A stretch of DNA of 64,000 nt from Lichenicola sp964236105. GTDB taxonomy: Bacteria; Pseudomonadota; Alphaproteobacteria; Acetobacterales; Acetobacteraceae. The stretch spans positions 37,377 through 101,376 of the forward strand of contig CAXSBC010000009.1 of the NCBI GenBank assembly GCA_964236105.1. The letters run 5' to 3'. Position 1 is the stretch's first letter; each line of letters starts with the position of its first letter. Under the pieces are notes generated by a model that was not told the origin of the DNA, made no database searches, and saw only the letters and a list, made by a program, of their open reading frames with translations. Positions 35,537-45,097 of this stretch are shown piece after piece. The position numbers were made by a program, and so were the translations under genes.

Positions 35537-35842
35537 ATGCGCGCCCGGATTTTCCAGCAACCGAAGACGTCGATGCAGTCCGGCCAGGGCGGCACGCATG
35601 ACTGGATCCTGGAATACGGCCAGTCCGAGCAGCGCCAGCAGGACCCGCTGATGGGCTGGTTCGGCAGCGGCGACACGCAGAGCGAGGTGCATCTGCGCTT
35701 CTCCACCAAGGAGGAGGCGATCGCCTACGCCGACCGGCAGGCGGTCCCGTACGATGTCGAGCTCGCCCCGGTGCGCATGCGCCGGCCCAAGGCGTACGCC
35801 GATAATTTCCGTTTCGACCGCAAGCAGAACTGGACACACTAG
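35537..35842 (+). CDS. Complex I accessory subunit, NDUFS4-like (ETC complex I subunit region)
   Basis: 101 aa. MRARIFQQPKTSMQSGQGGT, WILEYGQSE, DPLMGWFGSGDT, VHLRFSTKEEAIAYADRQ and the C-terminal YADNFRFDRKQNWTH match the 18-kDa complex I subunit family, present in alphaproteobacteria and mitochondria. It sits at the peripheral arm of NADH:quinone oxidoreductase and helps assembly or stability. It lies between two tRNA genes, far from any nuo operon, which is typical for this gene. GCAAGGA lies before the ATG. Confidence 0.93.
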   Translation: MRARIFQQPKTSMQSGQGGTHDWILEYGQSEQRQQDPLMGWFGSGDTQSEVHLRFSTKEEAIAYADRQAVPYDVELAPVRMRRPKAYADNFRFDRKQNWTH

Positions 35843-35861
35843 GGTCCCTGCCCGGTCGCAC

Positions 35862-35938
35862 GCGCCCTTAGCTCAGTCGGATAGAGCAACAGCCTTCTAA
35901 GCTGTGGGTCGGTGGTTCGAATCCACCAGGGCGCGCCA
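35862..35938 (+). tRNA. tRNA-Arg (anticodon TCT)
   Basis: 77 nt including CCA. The acceptor GCGCCCT pairs with AGGGCGC, the anticodon stem CAGCC/AGCTG (allowing one mismatch-type pair) encloses CTTCTAA with anticodon TCT, and the T arm GGTGGTTCGAATCCACC is perfect. Confidence 0.97.
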
Positions 35939-36199
35939 GCTGCAATGCCTGAACATCATGCCGATGCGCTGTCCGCCATGCTGTCAGCCAGCCTGTCTGC
36001 GTCGCACGGCACCGGTCGCGCTGCGGTCGGCTGGTAGCAGCCCTACCACTCAACGGCGTGCCTGTGCGCCGGCGCCACGTTCCGACACGGCATAAAAGAC
36101 ACACCACGAAGGCGTGATGGTGCGATGCAGCATTAGCGCTGGAGAAAGCGGCTTGAGCTGATTATGTTGCATTGCAGCAAACACGCTCAGGAGGCTTAC

Positions 36200-36421
36200 A
36201 TGACCACCACCACAACACTCAGCTTCGAGCATGACGTCCAGCACGGCCTGTCGTCGATCGTCCGCGACCTCGCCGCCGTCGTCCGGAGCCATCTCGCCCT
36301 GCACCGGGAGCGCGCGCGACTGCACGCAGAGCTGAGCCACTGTTCCGACCGCGAGCTGGCCGACATGAACATCAGCCGCGCCGACATCGACTACATGGTG
36401 CGGAGCTGGCAGCCGGGCTGA
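36200..36421 (+). CDS. DUF1127 (YjiS-like) small protein
   Basis: 73 aa, start at ATG 36200 with AGGAGG 6 bp upstream, an unusually strong ribosome site for this window. The C-terminal ~40 residues (ERARLHAELSHCSDRELADM, then NISRADIDYMV) match the DUF1127 signature (L...SDREL.DIGI.R.DI). In other alphaproteobacteria such small Arg-rich proteins affect RNA or phosphate/carbon stress responses; the role here is not known. The ~260 bp upstream is otherwise empty and probably holds a strong promoter. Confidence 0.82.
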   Translation: MTTTTTLSFEHDVQHGLSSIVRDLAAVVRSHLALHRERARLHAELSHCSDRELADMNISRADIDYMVRSWQPG

Positions 36422-36574
36422 TCAGCACGGCTTCCCATCCCTGACGTGGCGGCAGCCGCTCGACCGGATGCCGCCAGAACCGGATCGCCTGGCCGCGACT
36501 GACGTGCGGCCCATTCCGGTTCGCCGGATGACACGGAGACCGGGCTGCTCGTCGGCACCCAGGGCAGGCTTGCC

Positions 36575-36904
36575 TCAGCCAGGGTCCTCGCGCAGCACGC
36601 GGCCGAGTTCCTCGCGCAGATCCGCACCCGTCTGACGCTCGATCGCGTCGCGCACGCGACGCATGTGCCGACGCGCCGCATAGACCTGGTCCAGCAGCGA
36701 CAGCACCACCGGCAGCGCCTCGTCGTTGATGGCGAGCTGCTCGCGCAGCTCCACGATGAGCCGCACCCGCGCCTCGTCGATCGGATGGAACAAATAGTGG
36801 CCCGGCGCGCCCTCCGGCCTGACCCATGACCGCTCGATCCAGCTCTCCACCTCCTGCGGCGTGATGCGCTGCAGCCGGATGCACAGGGTCTCGATGGTGA
36901 TCAT
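36575..36904 (-). CDS. cbpM: CbpM-like chaperone modulator
   Basis: 109 aa, all helical, MerR-like fold. ITIETLCIRLQRITPQEVES and the ERSWVRPEG...HPIDEARVRLIVELRE pattern fit CbpM, the specific inhibitor of the DnaJ homologue CbpA. Its ATG overlaps the stop of the upstream cbpA gene (ATGA), the same coupling seen in Escherichia coli. It would bind the J domain and tune co-chaperone activity. Confidence 0.82.
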   Translation of the reverse strand: MITIETLCIRLQRITPQEVESWIERSWVRPEGAPGHYLFHPIDEARVRLIVELREQLAINDEALPVVLSLLDQVYAARRHMRRVRDAIERQTGADLREELGRVLREDPG

Positions 36905-37803
36905 GCCGCCTCTCCGCTGGTCTCGGGCGGCGTCCACTGGCGCAGGAACGCCTTCAACGCCTCGTCGGTCGCACCCACCGTCACCCGCAGCGTCACATAC
37001 AGGTTGCCGGCGTCACGGCCGCCCTGCGGCGCCACGCCGCGACCGCGCAGGCGCAGCACCCGGCCGCCATCGGAGTCAGGCGGCACCGTCATCGCCACCG
37101 GACCGGCCGGCGTCGGCACCTGCACCGTGGCACCCAGCACCGCCTGCCTGAACGACACCGCAAGCTCGGTGCGGATGTCGTCGCCGTCGCGGGTGAAGCG
37201 CGCGTCCGGCGTCACCTGGATCCGGATCAGCGCGTCGCCGGCCGGCCCGCTTTCGCGGCCGTCGCCGCCCTTGCCGCGCAGGCGCAGGGTCTGCCCGTCC
37301 TCGATGCCCGGAGGCACCTTGACGTCGAGCGTGGCACCGGTCGGCAGGGCGATGCGGGTGGTGGCGCCCGTCACCGAGTCCGCGAACGAGACGGTCAGGG
37401 AATAGGCGTGATCTTCGCCGCGCTGCGGACCGGACGGCGCGGCGCGGCGGCCCCGCCCGAACATCTCGCCGAAGATGTCGCCCAGATCCTCCTCACCCCA
37501 CAAGCCGTCCGGCCGGTAGCGGGCACCCTGCGGCCCCTGCGCATGCTCGCGGTAGGAGGGACGCGGCGGCGCCCGCTCCTGCCCGGCTCCGTCGATCTCG
37601 CCCCGGTCGTAGCGCGCGCGCTGCTCCGGATCGGACAGCAGCATGTTGGCGGTGCCGATGCGCTTGAACCGTGCCTCGGCGCCGGCGTCGCCGGGATGTA
37701 GGTCAGGATGGCTTTCCTTGGCCAGGCGGCGATAGGCCTTTCGGATGGCATCCTTGTCGGCGTCGCGGCCGATCCCCAGGATCTCGTACGGGTCGTCGGC
37801 CAT
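36901..37803 (-). CDS. cbpA: CbpA-type DnaJ co-chaperone
   Basis: 300 aa. The N-terminal J domain (DPYEILGIGRDADKDAIRKA, with HPD at about 32-34), a Gly/Phe-type linker with DLGDIFGEMFGRGRR, and two C-terminal beta-domains (VKVPPGIEDGQTLRLRGKG) are present. There are no CxxCxGxG zinc repeats, so it is a class B DnaJ like CbpA rather than DnaJ. It stimulates DnaK ATPase. It is followed by its modulator CbpM in the same operon and is divergent from putA. Confidence 0.92.
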   Translation of the reverse strand: MADDPYEILGIGRDADKDAIRKAYRRLAKESHPDLHPGDAGAEARFKRIGTANMLLSDPEQRARYDRGEIDGAGQERAPPRPSYREHAQGPQGARYRPDGLWGEEDLGDIFGEMFGRGRRAAPSGPQRGEDHAYSLTVSFADSVTGATTRIALPTGATLDVKVPPGIEDGQTLRLRGKGGDGRESGPAGDALIRIQVTPDARFTRDGDDIRTELAVSFRQAVLGATVQVPTPAGPVAMTVPPDSDGGRVLRLRGRGVAPQGGRDAGNLYVTLRVTVGATDEALKAFLRQWTPPETSGEAA

Positions 37804-37942
37804 GCCTCTCCTCGATCAACCACCGGATGTGGGATCGCGGGAAGATGGGCGGCCTCAACGGATCGATCAACATGAGGCTGGCGCCGGACACGCCGCTATG
37901 GTTGAGAAACCCGGCCAGGATGGCGCCAGGACGGAGAGTGGC

Positions 37943-40900
37943 ATGGACATGACGCAGACCGAGCCGACGCGCCCGCCGCCGTTCGCCACCGCCTGGCGGC
38001 CGCCCAGCGAGACCCGCCGGCGCATTACCACCGCCACCCGGCGGCCGGAGCCGGACTGCGTCGCCGAGCTGCTGCGCACGGCTCCGCGCGCGCCGGACTC
38101 GGCGGCGGCGCTCGCAGCCCGGCTGGTGGAGGGCTTACGCGCGCGTGGCCGTCCGCGGCCGGTCGAGGGGCTGATGCGCGAATACGCGCTGTCGAGCCAG
38201 GAAGGCGTCGCGCTGATGTGCCTGGCCGAGGCGCTGCTGCGTATTCCCGATCCGGCCACCCGCGACCGGTTGATCCGCGACAAGATCGGCGCCCGCGACT
38301 GGCGCGCGCATCTCGGCAACAGCCCATCGCTGTTCGTCAACGCCGCCACCTGGGGCCTGCTGGTCACCGGCCGGCTGCAGGACAGCAGCGGCCAGTCCGG
38401 GCTGCAGGCGGCGCTGCTGCGCGTGCTCGGTCGGGGCGGCGAGCCGCTGATCCGCAAGGCCATGGACCGGGCCATGCGGGTGCTGGGCGAGCAGTTCGTG
38501 GTCGGCGAGACCATCGAGAGCGCGCTCAGGGCGGCGCGGCCGCGCGAGCGGGAGGGCTTCCGCTACTCCTTCGACATGCTCGGCGAGGCGGCGATGACCG
38601 ATGCCGACGCGCGCCGCTACCTGGGCGAGTACGAGCGCGCCATCCGCGCCATCGGCGCGCACAACCAGGGACGCGGCCTGTTCGACGGCGCCGGCATCTC
38701 GATCAAGCTGTCGGCGCTGCATCCGCGCTATGCGCGCGCGCAGCAGGACCGGGTGCGGGACGAGCTGCTGCCGCGTCTGGCGGCCCTCGCCAGCCTGGCG
38801 CGGGCGCATGATGTCGGGCTCAACATCGATGCCGAGGAAGCCGACCGGCTCGAGCTCTCGCTCGACCTGCTCGAGAGCCTCTGCGAGCAGCCCGACCTCG
38901 CCAGCTGGAACGGCATCGGCTTCGTGGTGCAGGCCTACAGCCGACGCACGCCGGCGGTGATCGACCATCTGGTGGCCCTGGCCCGGGGAACGTCGCAGCG
39001 GCTGATGGTGCGGCTGGTGAAGGGCGCCTACTGGGACAGCGAGATCAAGAAGGCGCAGGAAGCCGGGGTGGCCGACTATCCGGTCTTCACCCGCAAGTTG
39101 CACACCGACGTCTCGTATCTCGACTGCGCCCGCCGCCTGCTGGCGGCCCCCGACGCGATCTTCCCGCAATTCGCCACCCACAACGCCCAGACCGTCGCCG
39201 CCGTGATGGCGATGGCGGGGCCTGATTTCGCCCTGGGGCGCTACGAGTTCCAGTGCCTGCACGGCATGGGAGAGGCGCTCTACGAGCAGGTGGTCGGGCC
39301 GGCCGCGCTGGATCGTCCCTGCCGCATCTACGCGCCCGTCGGCACGCACGAGACGCTGCTCGCCTACCTGGTGCGACGGCTGCTGGAGAACGGCGCCAAC
39401 AGCTCCTTCGTCAACCGCATCACCGATCCGGACGTGCCGATCGCCGAGCTGGTGGCCGATCCGGTGCGCAGGGCGGCCGAACGGTTCCCCCTGGGTGCCG
39501 CCCACGCCTCGATCCCGCTGCCGGCCGCGCTGTTCGGCCCGGACCGGCGCAACGCGGCCGGTCTCGATCTCGCGGCCGAGGACGTGCTCGCCGCCCTGTC
39601 CGGGGGGATCGAGGTCGCGCGCGATCCGGACTTGGTCGCAGAGCCGATCCTTGCCGTCGAGGCGACCGGCGGCCCGTGGCGGGACTGCCGCAATCCCGCC
39701 GACCGCCGGCAGATCGTCGGATGCTGCCGCGACACCGATCCGGCCGATATCGGACCGGCGATCGCGGCTGCGGCCCACGGCACCGCGCGCTGGTCGGCGC
39801 TGCCGGCCCCGGCGCGCGCAGGCTGCCTGGAGGCGGCGGCCGACCGTCTGGAGGCGATGCTGCCCGAGCTGCTGGGGCCGATCATCCGCGAGGCCGGCAA
39901 GTCGGCTGCGAACGCGGTCGGCGAGGTGCGCGAGGCGGTCGATTTCCTGCGCTACTACGCAGCCCGGCTTCGACAGGCGCCGGCACTCGCCGGGGAGGCG
40001 CTCGGCCCGGTGGTGTGCATCAGCCCGTGGAACTTCCCGCTGGCGATCTTCGTCGGCCAGATCGCGGCAGCCCTTGCGGCCGGCAACGCGGTGCTGGCCA
40101 AGCCCGCGGAGGAGACGCCGCTGATCGCGGCTCTGGCCGTGCGCGAGCTGCACGCGGCCGGCATTCCGCGCGACGTGCTGCAGCTGGTGCCGGGCGATGG
40201 CGGCGTGGGCGCAGCGCTGGTGTCTGATCCGCGCATCCGCGGCGTGCTGTTCACCGGCTCCACCGAGGTGGCGCAGTCGATCGCGCGCGCGTTGGCGCCG
40301 CATGCGGATCCGCAGCGCGGCGCGATCCCGCTGATCGCCGAGACCGGCGGCCAGAACGCGCTGCTGGTCGACAGCGCCGCCCTGCCGGAACAGGTGGTGG
40401 CCGACGCGCTCGCCTCCGCCTTCGACTCCGCCGGCCAGCGCTGCTCGGCGCTGCGCATCCTGTGCCTGCAGGAGGAGGCGGCCGATCGCACGCTGACCAT
40501 GTTGAAGGGCGCCATGGCCGAGCTACGGGTCGGCAACCCGCAGCGCCTGTCGACCGATGTCGGGCCGGTGATCTCCGATGCCGCCGCACAGGCCATCGAG
40601 GCGCACATCGCGCGCATGATCGGGCTGGGCTGCCGGGTGACGCGGGCGCCGCTGCCGGACAGCTGCCGCAGCGGCAGCTTCGCAGCACCGGCGCTGATCG
40701 AGATCGACCGGATCGGGCAGATCGGCCAGGAGGTGTTCGGTCCGGTGCTGCATGTGCTGCGCTTCGCCGAGGACCGGCAGGACGCGCTGGTCGACGAGGT
40801 CAACGCCACCGGCTTCGGCCTCACCTTCGGCGTGCATACGCGGATCGACGAGACCATGCAGCGCATCACCGCACGCAGCGACGCGGGCAACATCTACGTC

Positions 40901-41575
40901 AACCGCAACCTGATCGGCGCCGTGGTGGGCAGCCAGCCCTTCGGCGGCACCGGCCTGTCGGGAACGGGACCCAAGGCTGGCGGTCCGCTGATCCTGCACC
41001 GGCTGCGTCGCGGGACGGACGCCGTCCCGCTGCTGCCCGGCCGGGCGCCGGAGCCGGTGGTGCGGCTGCTGGCGCTGCTGGACAGGCATGATGTCGGGCC
41101 GGCCTGCGCGGCGCTGGCGGCGCGCAGCCCGTTCGGCGCGGAGCTCGCGCTGCCCGGACCGGTCGGCGAGCGCAACGTCTACAGCCTGCGGCCGCGCGGC
41201 CGGATCCTGTGCGTGGCGGACGACGAGGCGAGCCTGCTGCTGCAGGTGACGGCAGCGCTCGCCACCGGGAACCGGGCCATGGTGCGCGAAGGCCAAGTGG
41301 ACCTGCCGCTGCTTGCGCGCGTGATCGCCATGCTGCCTGGACTGGTCTCGTCGGAAGCGGGCGAGCGGTCGCCGCCGGCTGCTGCCCTCGCCGACGCGGC
41401 CTGCCTGCCGGAGACGGCCCGGACGCTGGCGTCGCGGGACGGCGCCCTGGTGCCGCTGCACAGGCTCGACGTGCAGGATGCCGGCCTCGCGCTGGAGTGG
41501 CTGATGCACGAGCGCAGCCTGAGCGTGAACACGACGGCGGCCGGCGGCAATGCCAGCCTGATGGCGTTGGGCTGA
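37943..41575 (+). CDS. putA: Bifunctional proline dehydrogenase / P5C dehydrogenase
   Basis: 1210 aa. The first half is the FAD proline dehydrogenase barrel (GVGLNIDAEEADR-type and RLMVRLVKGAYWDSEIKKAQ segments). The second half is an aldehyde dehydrogenase with IAETGGQNALLVDS (general-base Glu, about 799) and SAGQRCSALRILCLQ (catalytic Cys, about 833). No N-terminal ribbon-helix-helix domain is seen, so it lacks the DNA-binding autorepressor of trifunctional PutA. It oxidises proline to glutamate at the membrane. It starts at ATG 37943, 139 bp from the divergent cbpA. Confidence 0.95.
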   Translation: MDMTQTEPTRPPPFATAWRPPSETRRRITTATRRPEPDCVAELLRTAPRAPDSAAALAARLVEGLRARGRPRPVEGLMREYALSSQEGVALMCLAEALLRIPDPATRDRLIRDKIGARDWRAHLGNSPSLFVNAATWGLLVTGRLQDSSGQSGLQAALLRVLGRGGEPLIRKAMDRAMRVLGEQFVVGETIESALRAARPREREGFRYSFDMLGEAAMTDADARRYLGEYERAIRAIGAHNQGRGLFDGAGISIKLSALHPRYARAQQDRVRDELLPRLAALASLARAHDVGLNIDAEEADRLELSLDLLESLCEQPDLASWNGIGFVVQAYSRRTPAVIDHLVALARGTSQRLMVRLVKGAYWDSEIKKAQEAGVADYPVFTRKLHTDVSYLDCARRLLAAPDAIFPQFATHNAQTVAAVMAMAGPDFALGRYEFQCLHGMGEALYEQVVGPAALDRPCRIYAPVGTHETLLAYLVRRLLENGANSSFVNRITDPDVPIAELVADPVRRAAERFPLGAAHASIPLPAALFGPDRRNAAGLDLAAEDVLAALSGGIEVARDPDLVAEPILAVEATGGPWRDCRNPADRRQIVGCCRDTDPADIGPAIAAAAHGTARWSALPAPARAGCLEAAADRLEAMLPELLGPIIREAGKSAANAVGEVREAVDFLRYYAARLRQAPALAGEALGPVVCISPWNFPLAIFVGQIAAALAAGNAVLAKPAEETPLIAALAVRELHAAGIPRDVLQLVPGDGGVGAALVSDPRIRGVLFTGSTEVAQSIARALAPHADPQRGAIPLIAETGGQNALLVDSAALPEQVVADALASAFDSAGQRCSALRILCLQEEAADRTLTMLKGAMAELRVGNPQRLSTDVGPVISDAAAQAIEAHIARMIGLGCRVTRAPLPDSCRSGSFAAPALIEIDRIGQIGQEVFGPVLHVLRFAEDRQDALVDEVNATGFGLTFGVHTRIDETMQRITARSDAGNIYVNRNLIGAVVGSQPFGGTGLSGTGPKAGGPLILHRLRRGTDAVPLLPGRAPEPVVRLLALLDRHDVGPACAALAARSPFGAELALPGPVGERNVYSLRPRGRILCVADDEASLLLQVTAALATGNRAMVREGQVDLPLLARVIAMLPGLVSSEAGERSPPAAALADAACLPETARTLASRDGALVPLHRLDVQDAGLALEWLMHERSLSVNTTAAGGNASLMALG

Positions 41576-41667
41576 GATCGATTGTCGCAAGCCCGCCGGC
41601 AGGCTATTGCAGCGGCGGCAACGCCTGGGCGACGACGCCGACAGACACCATCGAGGAGACGGGACGC

Positions 41668-41760
41668 ATGAAGCCCTGGATGTACATGGTGCTGCTGATC
41701 GGCGGGTTTCTCATCTTCCTCTATCTGATGAGCTTCGTCGGCAACCGCATCAGCGGCTGA
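41668..41760 (+). CDS. 30-aa single-span membrane peptide
   Basis: MKPWMYMVLLIGGFLIFLYL plus MSFVGNRISG: one membrane helix almost spanning the whole peptide, with a positive tail. GAGGAG lies 10 bp before the ATG, which supports real translation. I do not recognise a family. It follows putA by 92 bp. Confidence 0.55.
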   Translation: MKPWMYMVLLIGGFLIFLYLMSFVGNRISG

Positions 41761-41793
41761 ACGACGCTCCGGCCGGATGCCGTCGTCGCGGTG

Positions 41794-41979
41794 TCACGGA
41801 CCGGGTGGCGGCTTGCCGACATCGGCCTCGAATTCGACGTCGGAATCGGCGATGACCGTATTGTCGCGGTCCTGGCCTCGCCAGCGACGAACCATGTCGG
41901 AGCCGGTCGACAGTAGGGCGAACGCGGCGATGACGCCCAGGATCAGCGCGAGGCCGACGATAACGAGCAGGAACTTCAT
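41794..41979 (-). CDS. Small membrane-anchored protein of unknown function
   Basis: 61 aa from the ATG at 41979, with AGGTGA 8 bp upstream; an in-frame GTG at 41991 is an alternative. An N-terminal membrane helix (FLLVIVGLALILGVIAAFAL) is followed by a basic stretch (RRWRGQDRD) and an acidic tail (DSDVEFEADVG). The family is not recognised. It is convergent with the 30-aa peptide gene. Confidence 0.55.
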   Translation of the reverse strand: MKFLLVIVGLALILGVIAAFALLSTGSDMVRRWRGQDRDNTVIADSDVEFEADVGKPPPGP

Positions 41980-42026
41980 CTGCCGGCTCACCTGTCATGA
42001 GGCGCCGTCATGATCGACGGCGCATG

Positions 42027-42062
42027 AAACTAAACGGCCCTGCGCCGGAGAGCGCAGGGCCG
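42027..42062 (-). terminator. Rho-independent terminator of the S53 peptidase gene
   Basis: A perfect 11-bp stem, CGGCCCTGCGC (42035-42045) with GCGCAGGGCCG (42052-42062), and a 6-base loop. On the minus strand it is followed by TTTAGTTT, a T-rich tail, 27 bp after the peptidase stop. Confidence 0.82.
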
Positions 42063-42088
42063 CGAGGCCTGGGGCGGAGGCGGGACGG

Positions 42089-44011
42089 TTACGGGTTACT
42101 CTGCGTTTGCGGGGTGCCGGCCGGCTTGGTGCCGAACGGCGCTGCCACATAGCGGTAGACGATCGGCGTGCCGTTGCCGACGGTGTAGTTGTAGTTCGGG
42201 CCTGGCACGCTGTTGGTGACGACGCCGTTATAGCCGGGAATGCTGCGATGGAACGCGGTGGTCGGCAGCTCCGGGTTGTCGCCGAACAGGTTCTGGATCG
42301 CGGCGATGCCATAGATGTAGTTGTTCAGGTTGCCCATGCGGCCGTACTGCTCGACCAGCATGGCGGTCGCGCCGGCGAGCTCCGGCGACGAGACGCTGGT
42401 GCCGATCAGGCCGTAGAACGCGCCCTCGATGGCGACGATGACATAGGACCGGTCGGTGTTGCCGCTGCCGTTGAGCGGATTGTCGCCGCCGTTGCAGGGC
42501 AGGACGGCGATGCCGCCCGGGCAGCCGCCGACCTGCATGCCGATGTCGGGCAGCGTGCGCTTCGTCGATGAGCCGGTCTTGGTCAGATGCTGATAGAGCG
42601 GCTTGCCGAAGATCGCGCTGACGCCGCCGCCCGCTCCCCACGAGCCGCCGGACACGTTGCTGCCCTCGCCATAGATGTCATAGGGGATTTCGGGATCGCT
42701 ATAGGCGTTCTCGGTGGAATAGGTGGAGTCGAGCGAGCCCAGCGTGTAGCGGGTGACAACGTTGGTGCCGCCGACTGCCGTCACGTTCGGGTCCGACGCC
42801 GGCGCGGACACGCTGGCCACGAAGACGCCGGGCGTGCCGTTATCGACATAGTTCTCGGTCGGGCATTCGAGCCCGGCCTCGTCGCCGGAGGAGGCCAGGA
42901 ACGAGATGCCCTGGGCGTTGCCCTGCACGTAGAGCTCGTGCTCGTACTGCAGCACCTGGGTGCTCTCGGCGTAGGGAAGCTCGCAGCCGCCGAACGAGGA
43001 GGAGACGATGTCCGCCTCGTTGTCGTCGATGATCTGGGTGTAGCCGTCGATGATGCTCTGATCCGACAGATCGGGGATGTCGTACAGGATCACGTGCGAG
43101 CCGGGCGCGCCGCTCAGGGCTTCCTGCGTGTCGAGCTCGACCTCGTCGAGCGCGCCGCTGCTGGTGGTGGCGCCGCCATCGACATAGACCCGCTTGAACA
43201 GCTTCGGATTGCTGGCCTGGCCGGAGTGGGCCATGAAGTGCTCATGGTTGAACACCATGTCGATGTCGCTGTCGAACACGTCGCTCGACATCAGGATGCC
43301 GATGGTGGCACCCGTGCCGTCGAGACGCTGCTTGACGCCGTTCTTGGTGATGAAGGTCAGGTAGGACGGATACTGGTAGGCCTGCTTCAGGTCGCCATAC
43401 CAGTAGCCGCCGGTGGTGGAGGTGCGGTTGGACGGCCCGACCGCGAGCGGCGCCTGGCTGACGCGGTGCGACAGCGGATGCTTCACGTTCACCGACGAGG
43501 CGAAATCCACCACGAAGGCTCCGGCCTGACGGGCGGCGTCCGGCAGCGTCACGGCGCCCATCGCCACCAGATGCTGGTGACCGTTCGACAGCTGCCCGAC
43601 GGCAAGCGAGGTGCCCAGCGCATGGCCGATGCTGCCGGCCGTGCCATGAACCTGCAGCGAGCGGATGCCGGGAACCACGGTGAGGCCCTGGCTCTCGAAG
43701 CTCTTCCGCACGCTGGCGACGGTTGCCGCATCCGGTCCGAACCGCTCCGCGAACTGCTGCGGCGTCAGCCACTTGTGGAACATCGGCGAGGCGCTGTCGT
43801 GCAGCTGCGCGACCAGCGTGTCGAGCTCGGCCGTGTTGCGCAGCGGCAGCACGACGTTGAACTGGACCGCCCGGGTCGCCGCAGCCTGTCCGACCAGCTT
43901 CAGCGTTTCCGCCTGCGCCGGCCCGAAGCCGTAGACGCTGCAGCACAACGCTGCCGCAAGCGAGCCGGCACGGAGGATGGAGCCTGATTGTGGCATTAAA
44001 GTTCCCGACAT
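42089..44011 (-). CDS. Secreted pro-kumamolisin, sedolisin family serine-carboxyl peptidase (S53)
   Basis: 640 aa (a Met at 43996 is an alternative start with GGGA upstream). A signal peptide (LAAALCCSVYGFGPAQA) is followed by an inhibitory pro-domain of about 190 residues (LHDSASPMFHKWLTPQQFAE) and the S53 catalytic domain. The triad is Glu/Asp in DEVELDTQ (about 291, 295), oxyanion Asp in SSGDEAG (about 374) and Ser in GTSVSSPELAG (about 537). These enzymes work at acid pH, fitting an acid-producing lifestyle. It is likely autoprocessed after export. A strong terminator follows. Confidence 0.92.
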   Translation of the reverse strand: MSGTLMPQSGSILRAGSLAAALCCSVYGFGPAQAETLKLVGQAAATRAVQFNVVLPLRNTAELDTLVAQLHDSASPMFHKWLTPQQFAERFGPDAATVASVRKSFESQGLTVVPGIRSLQVHGTAGSIGHALGTSLAVGQLSNGHQHLVAMGAVTLPDAARQAGAFVVDFASSVNVKHPLSHRVSQAPLAVGPSNRTSTTGGYWYGDLKQAYQYPSYLTFITKNGVKQRLDGTGATIGILMSSDVFDSDIDMVFNHEHFMAHSGQASNPKLFKRVYVDGGATTSSGALDEVELDTQEALSGAPGSHVILYDIPDLSDQSIIDGYTQIIDDNEADIVSSSFGGCELPYAESTQVLQYEHELYVQGNAQGISFLASSGDEAGLECPTENYVDNGTPGVFVASVSAPASDPNVTAVGGTNVVTRYTLGSLDSTYSTENAYSDPEIPYDIYGEGSNVSGGSWGAGGGVSAIFGKPLYQHLTKTGSSTKRTLPDIGMQVGGCPGGIAVLPCNGGDNPLNGSGNTDRSYVIVAIEGAFYGLIGTSVSSPELAGATAMLVEQYGRMGNLNNYIYGIAAIQNLFGDNPELPTTAFHRSIPGYNGVVTNSVPGPNYNYTVGNGTPIVYRYVAAPFGTKPAGTPQTQSNP

Positions 44012-44639
44012 TGCGTGGTGAGATTCTGCTCTATCATAGCGGTAGTGGCGACAGACGTGCCATAAACGGGGCGCAAGCGGAAGATCCGATCAGACGCCGA
44101 TCATCACGTTCGGCGAGAGGATGTCGGGCGGCGTGTTCTGGGACGATTGCGGGCAGGATATGCCCAAAACCGGTACAATCGTTGCGGGTGACGGTCGATG
44201 CAGGCAGGTCCGCATGGTCGCCCCTCCAGGCCCGGGCATGGCACGTCGGCATCTGCGGGAGCGTTGGACCCCGACGTCCGGTCTGCCGGACGACAGTTCC
44301 GTGACATCAGGATTCTGACGGCCCCGAACATCAGCGTGCGGCAACGGGAAAGGTGTCGCGGGTCGTCAGCCGGCATGGCATCGACCGATGCGCAGATCGG
44401 CTGCCGGTCGATCCGGAGCAGACCACGGCTTGTTGGACGCCAGAGGATATGACCGCCCTGGGCGGGCGGTGAAGCATTGGTGAGACGATCTTCGTGCACC
44501 GGCAAATTGTCATCCAAAAAAGTGGTCACCACTGTGCGACATGTGCTTAAACTTGAATATCACCGTCTCGTGCCCAGGCTGCGCCAGGCGGCAGCGACCG
44601 AGGGGTCCATCCCCCGCCTGTGCCGGCGGAGCTTATAAG
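44012..44639. other. Long intergenic region with no convincing gene
   Basis: About 630 bp between the S53 peptidase start and the next small gene. Reading frames on both strands are short, compositionally odd and without family resemblance. It should contain the S53 promoter and perhaps regulatory sites. The stretch with local AT-richness near 44500-44540 is the best place for a promoter of the downstream genes. Confidence 0.4.
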
Positions 44640-45062
44640 ATGCCGATCTACCGGATCTATTTTCTGAGCAACGGCGCGCAGATCGAGAAAGGTATCGATA
44701 TCGACTGCCGGACCGGCGAGGCGGCCGTCGAACATGCCAACCGGCTGGCCAGACATCAGGGCCAGGCCCAGCTCTCGTGCGGTTGCAGAAGCCTGGGCAC
44801 CTTCCCCGGCCTTCTCGATCCTGCCGTCAGACCGGCGGTCGTCGTTCCGCACCACCGGCCGACGCACCGGCCGACGCACCGGGCCGCGCGCGCGCGGGAG
44901 CGGTTCCTGTCGAGCCGGTCCGAGCTGCCGGACATCGCCACCTTCATCCACGAAACGACGGAGGCCGGACGCGTCCCGCTCCTGTCGTCCCCCCCGCACG
45001 CCGGTTCGACGAGATCGTCCGGAAGCCTCGAAAATCCTCTTTCCTGGCCGGCGACCACGTAG
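44640..45062 (+). CDS. Small unknown protein, possibly degenerate C-terminus
   Basis: 140 aa from the ATG at 44640, with CGGAG upstream. The first ~65 residues (MPIYRIYFLSNGAQIEKGID, later HANRLARHQGQAQLSC) look like a small cytoplasmic protein family I have seen in acetic acid bacteria, which I cannot name. The rest is Pro/Arg/His-rich and contains a 12-bp tandem repeat (44857-44880) encoding RPTHRPTH, so the true end may be near residue 75. It lies 35 bp before the histidine kinase gene on the same strand. Confidence 0.45.
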   Translation: MPIYRIYFLSNGAQIEKGIDIDCRTGEAAVEHANRLARHQGQAQLSCGCRSLGTFPGLLDPAVRPAVVVPHHRPTHRPTHRAARARERFLSSRSELPDIATFIHETTEAGRVPLLSSPPHAGSTRSSGSLENPLSWPATT

Positions 45063-45097
45063 TGGTCCCGGCGCGTCGACCGGGAAAGGAGACGACC

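Noticed and set aside
44104..44532. A 142-codon minus-strand frame in the gap upstream of the small gene at 44640
   Set aside because: The composition (Arg, Pro, Cys rich) resembles random frames, there is no ribosome site and no family match.
44857..44880. A 12-bp tandem repeat (two copies of GGCCGACGCACC)
   Set aside because: Only two copies, and inside a doubtful C-terminal coding region; not a repeat element or CRISPR.
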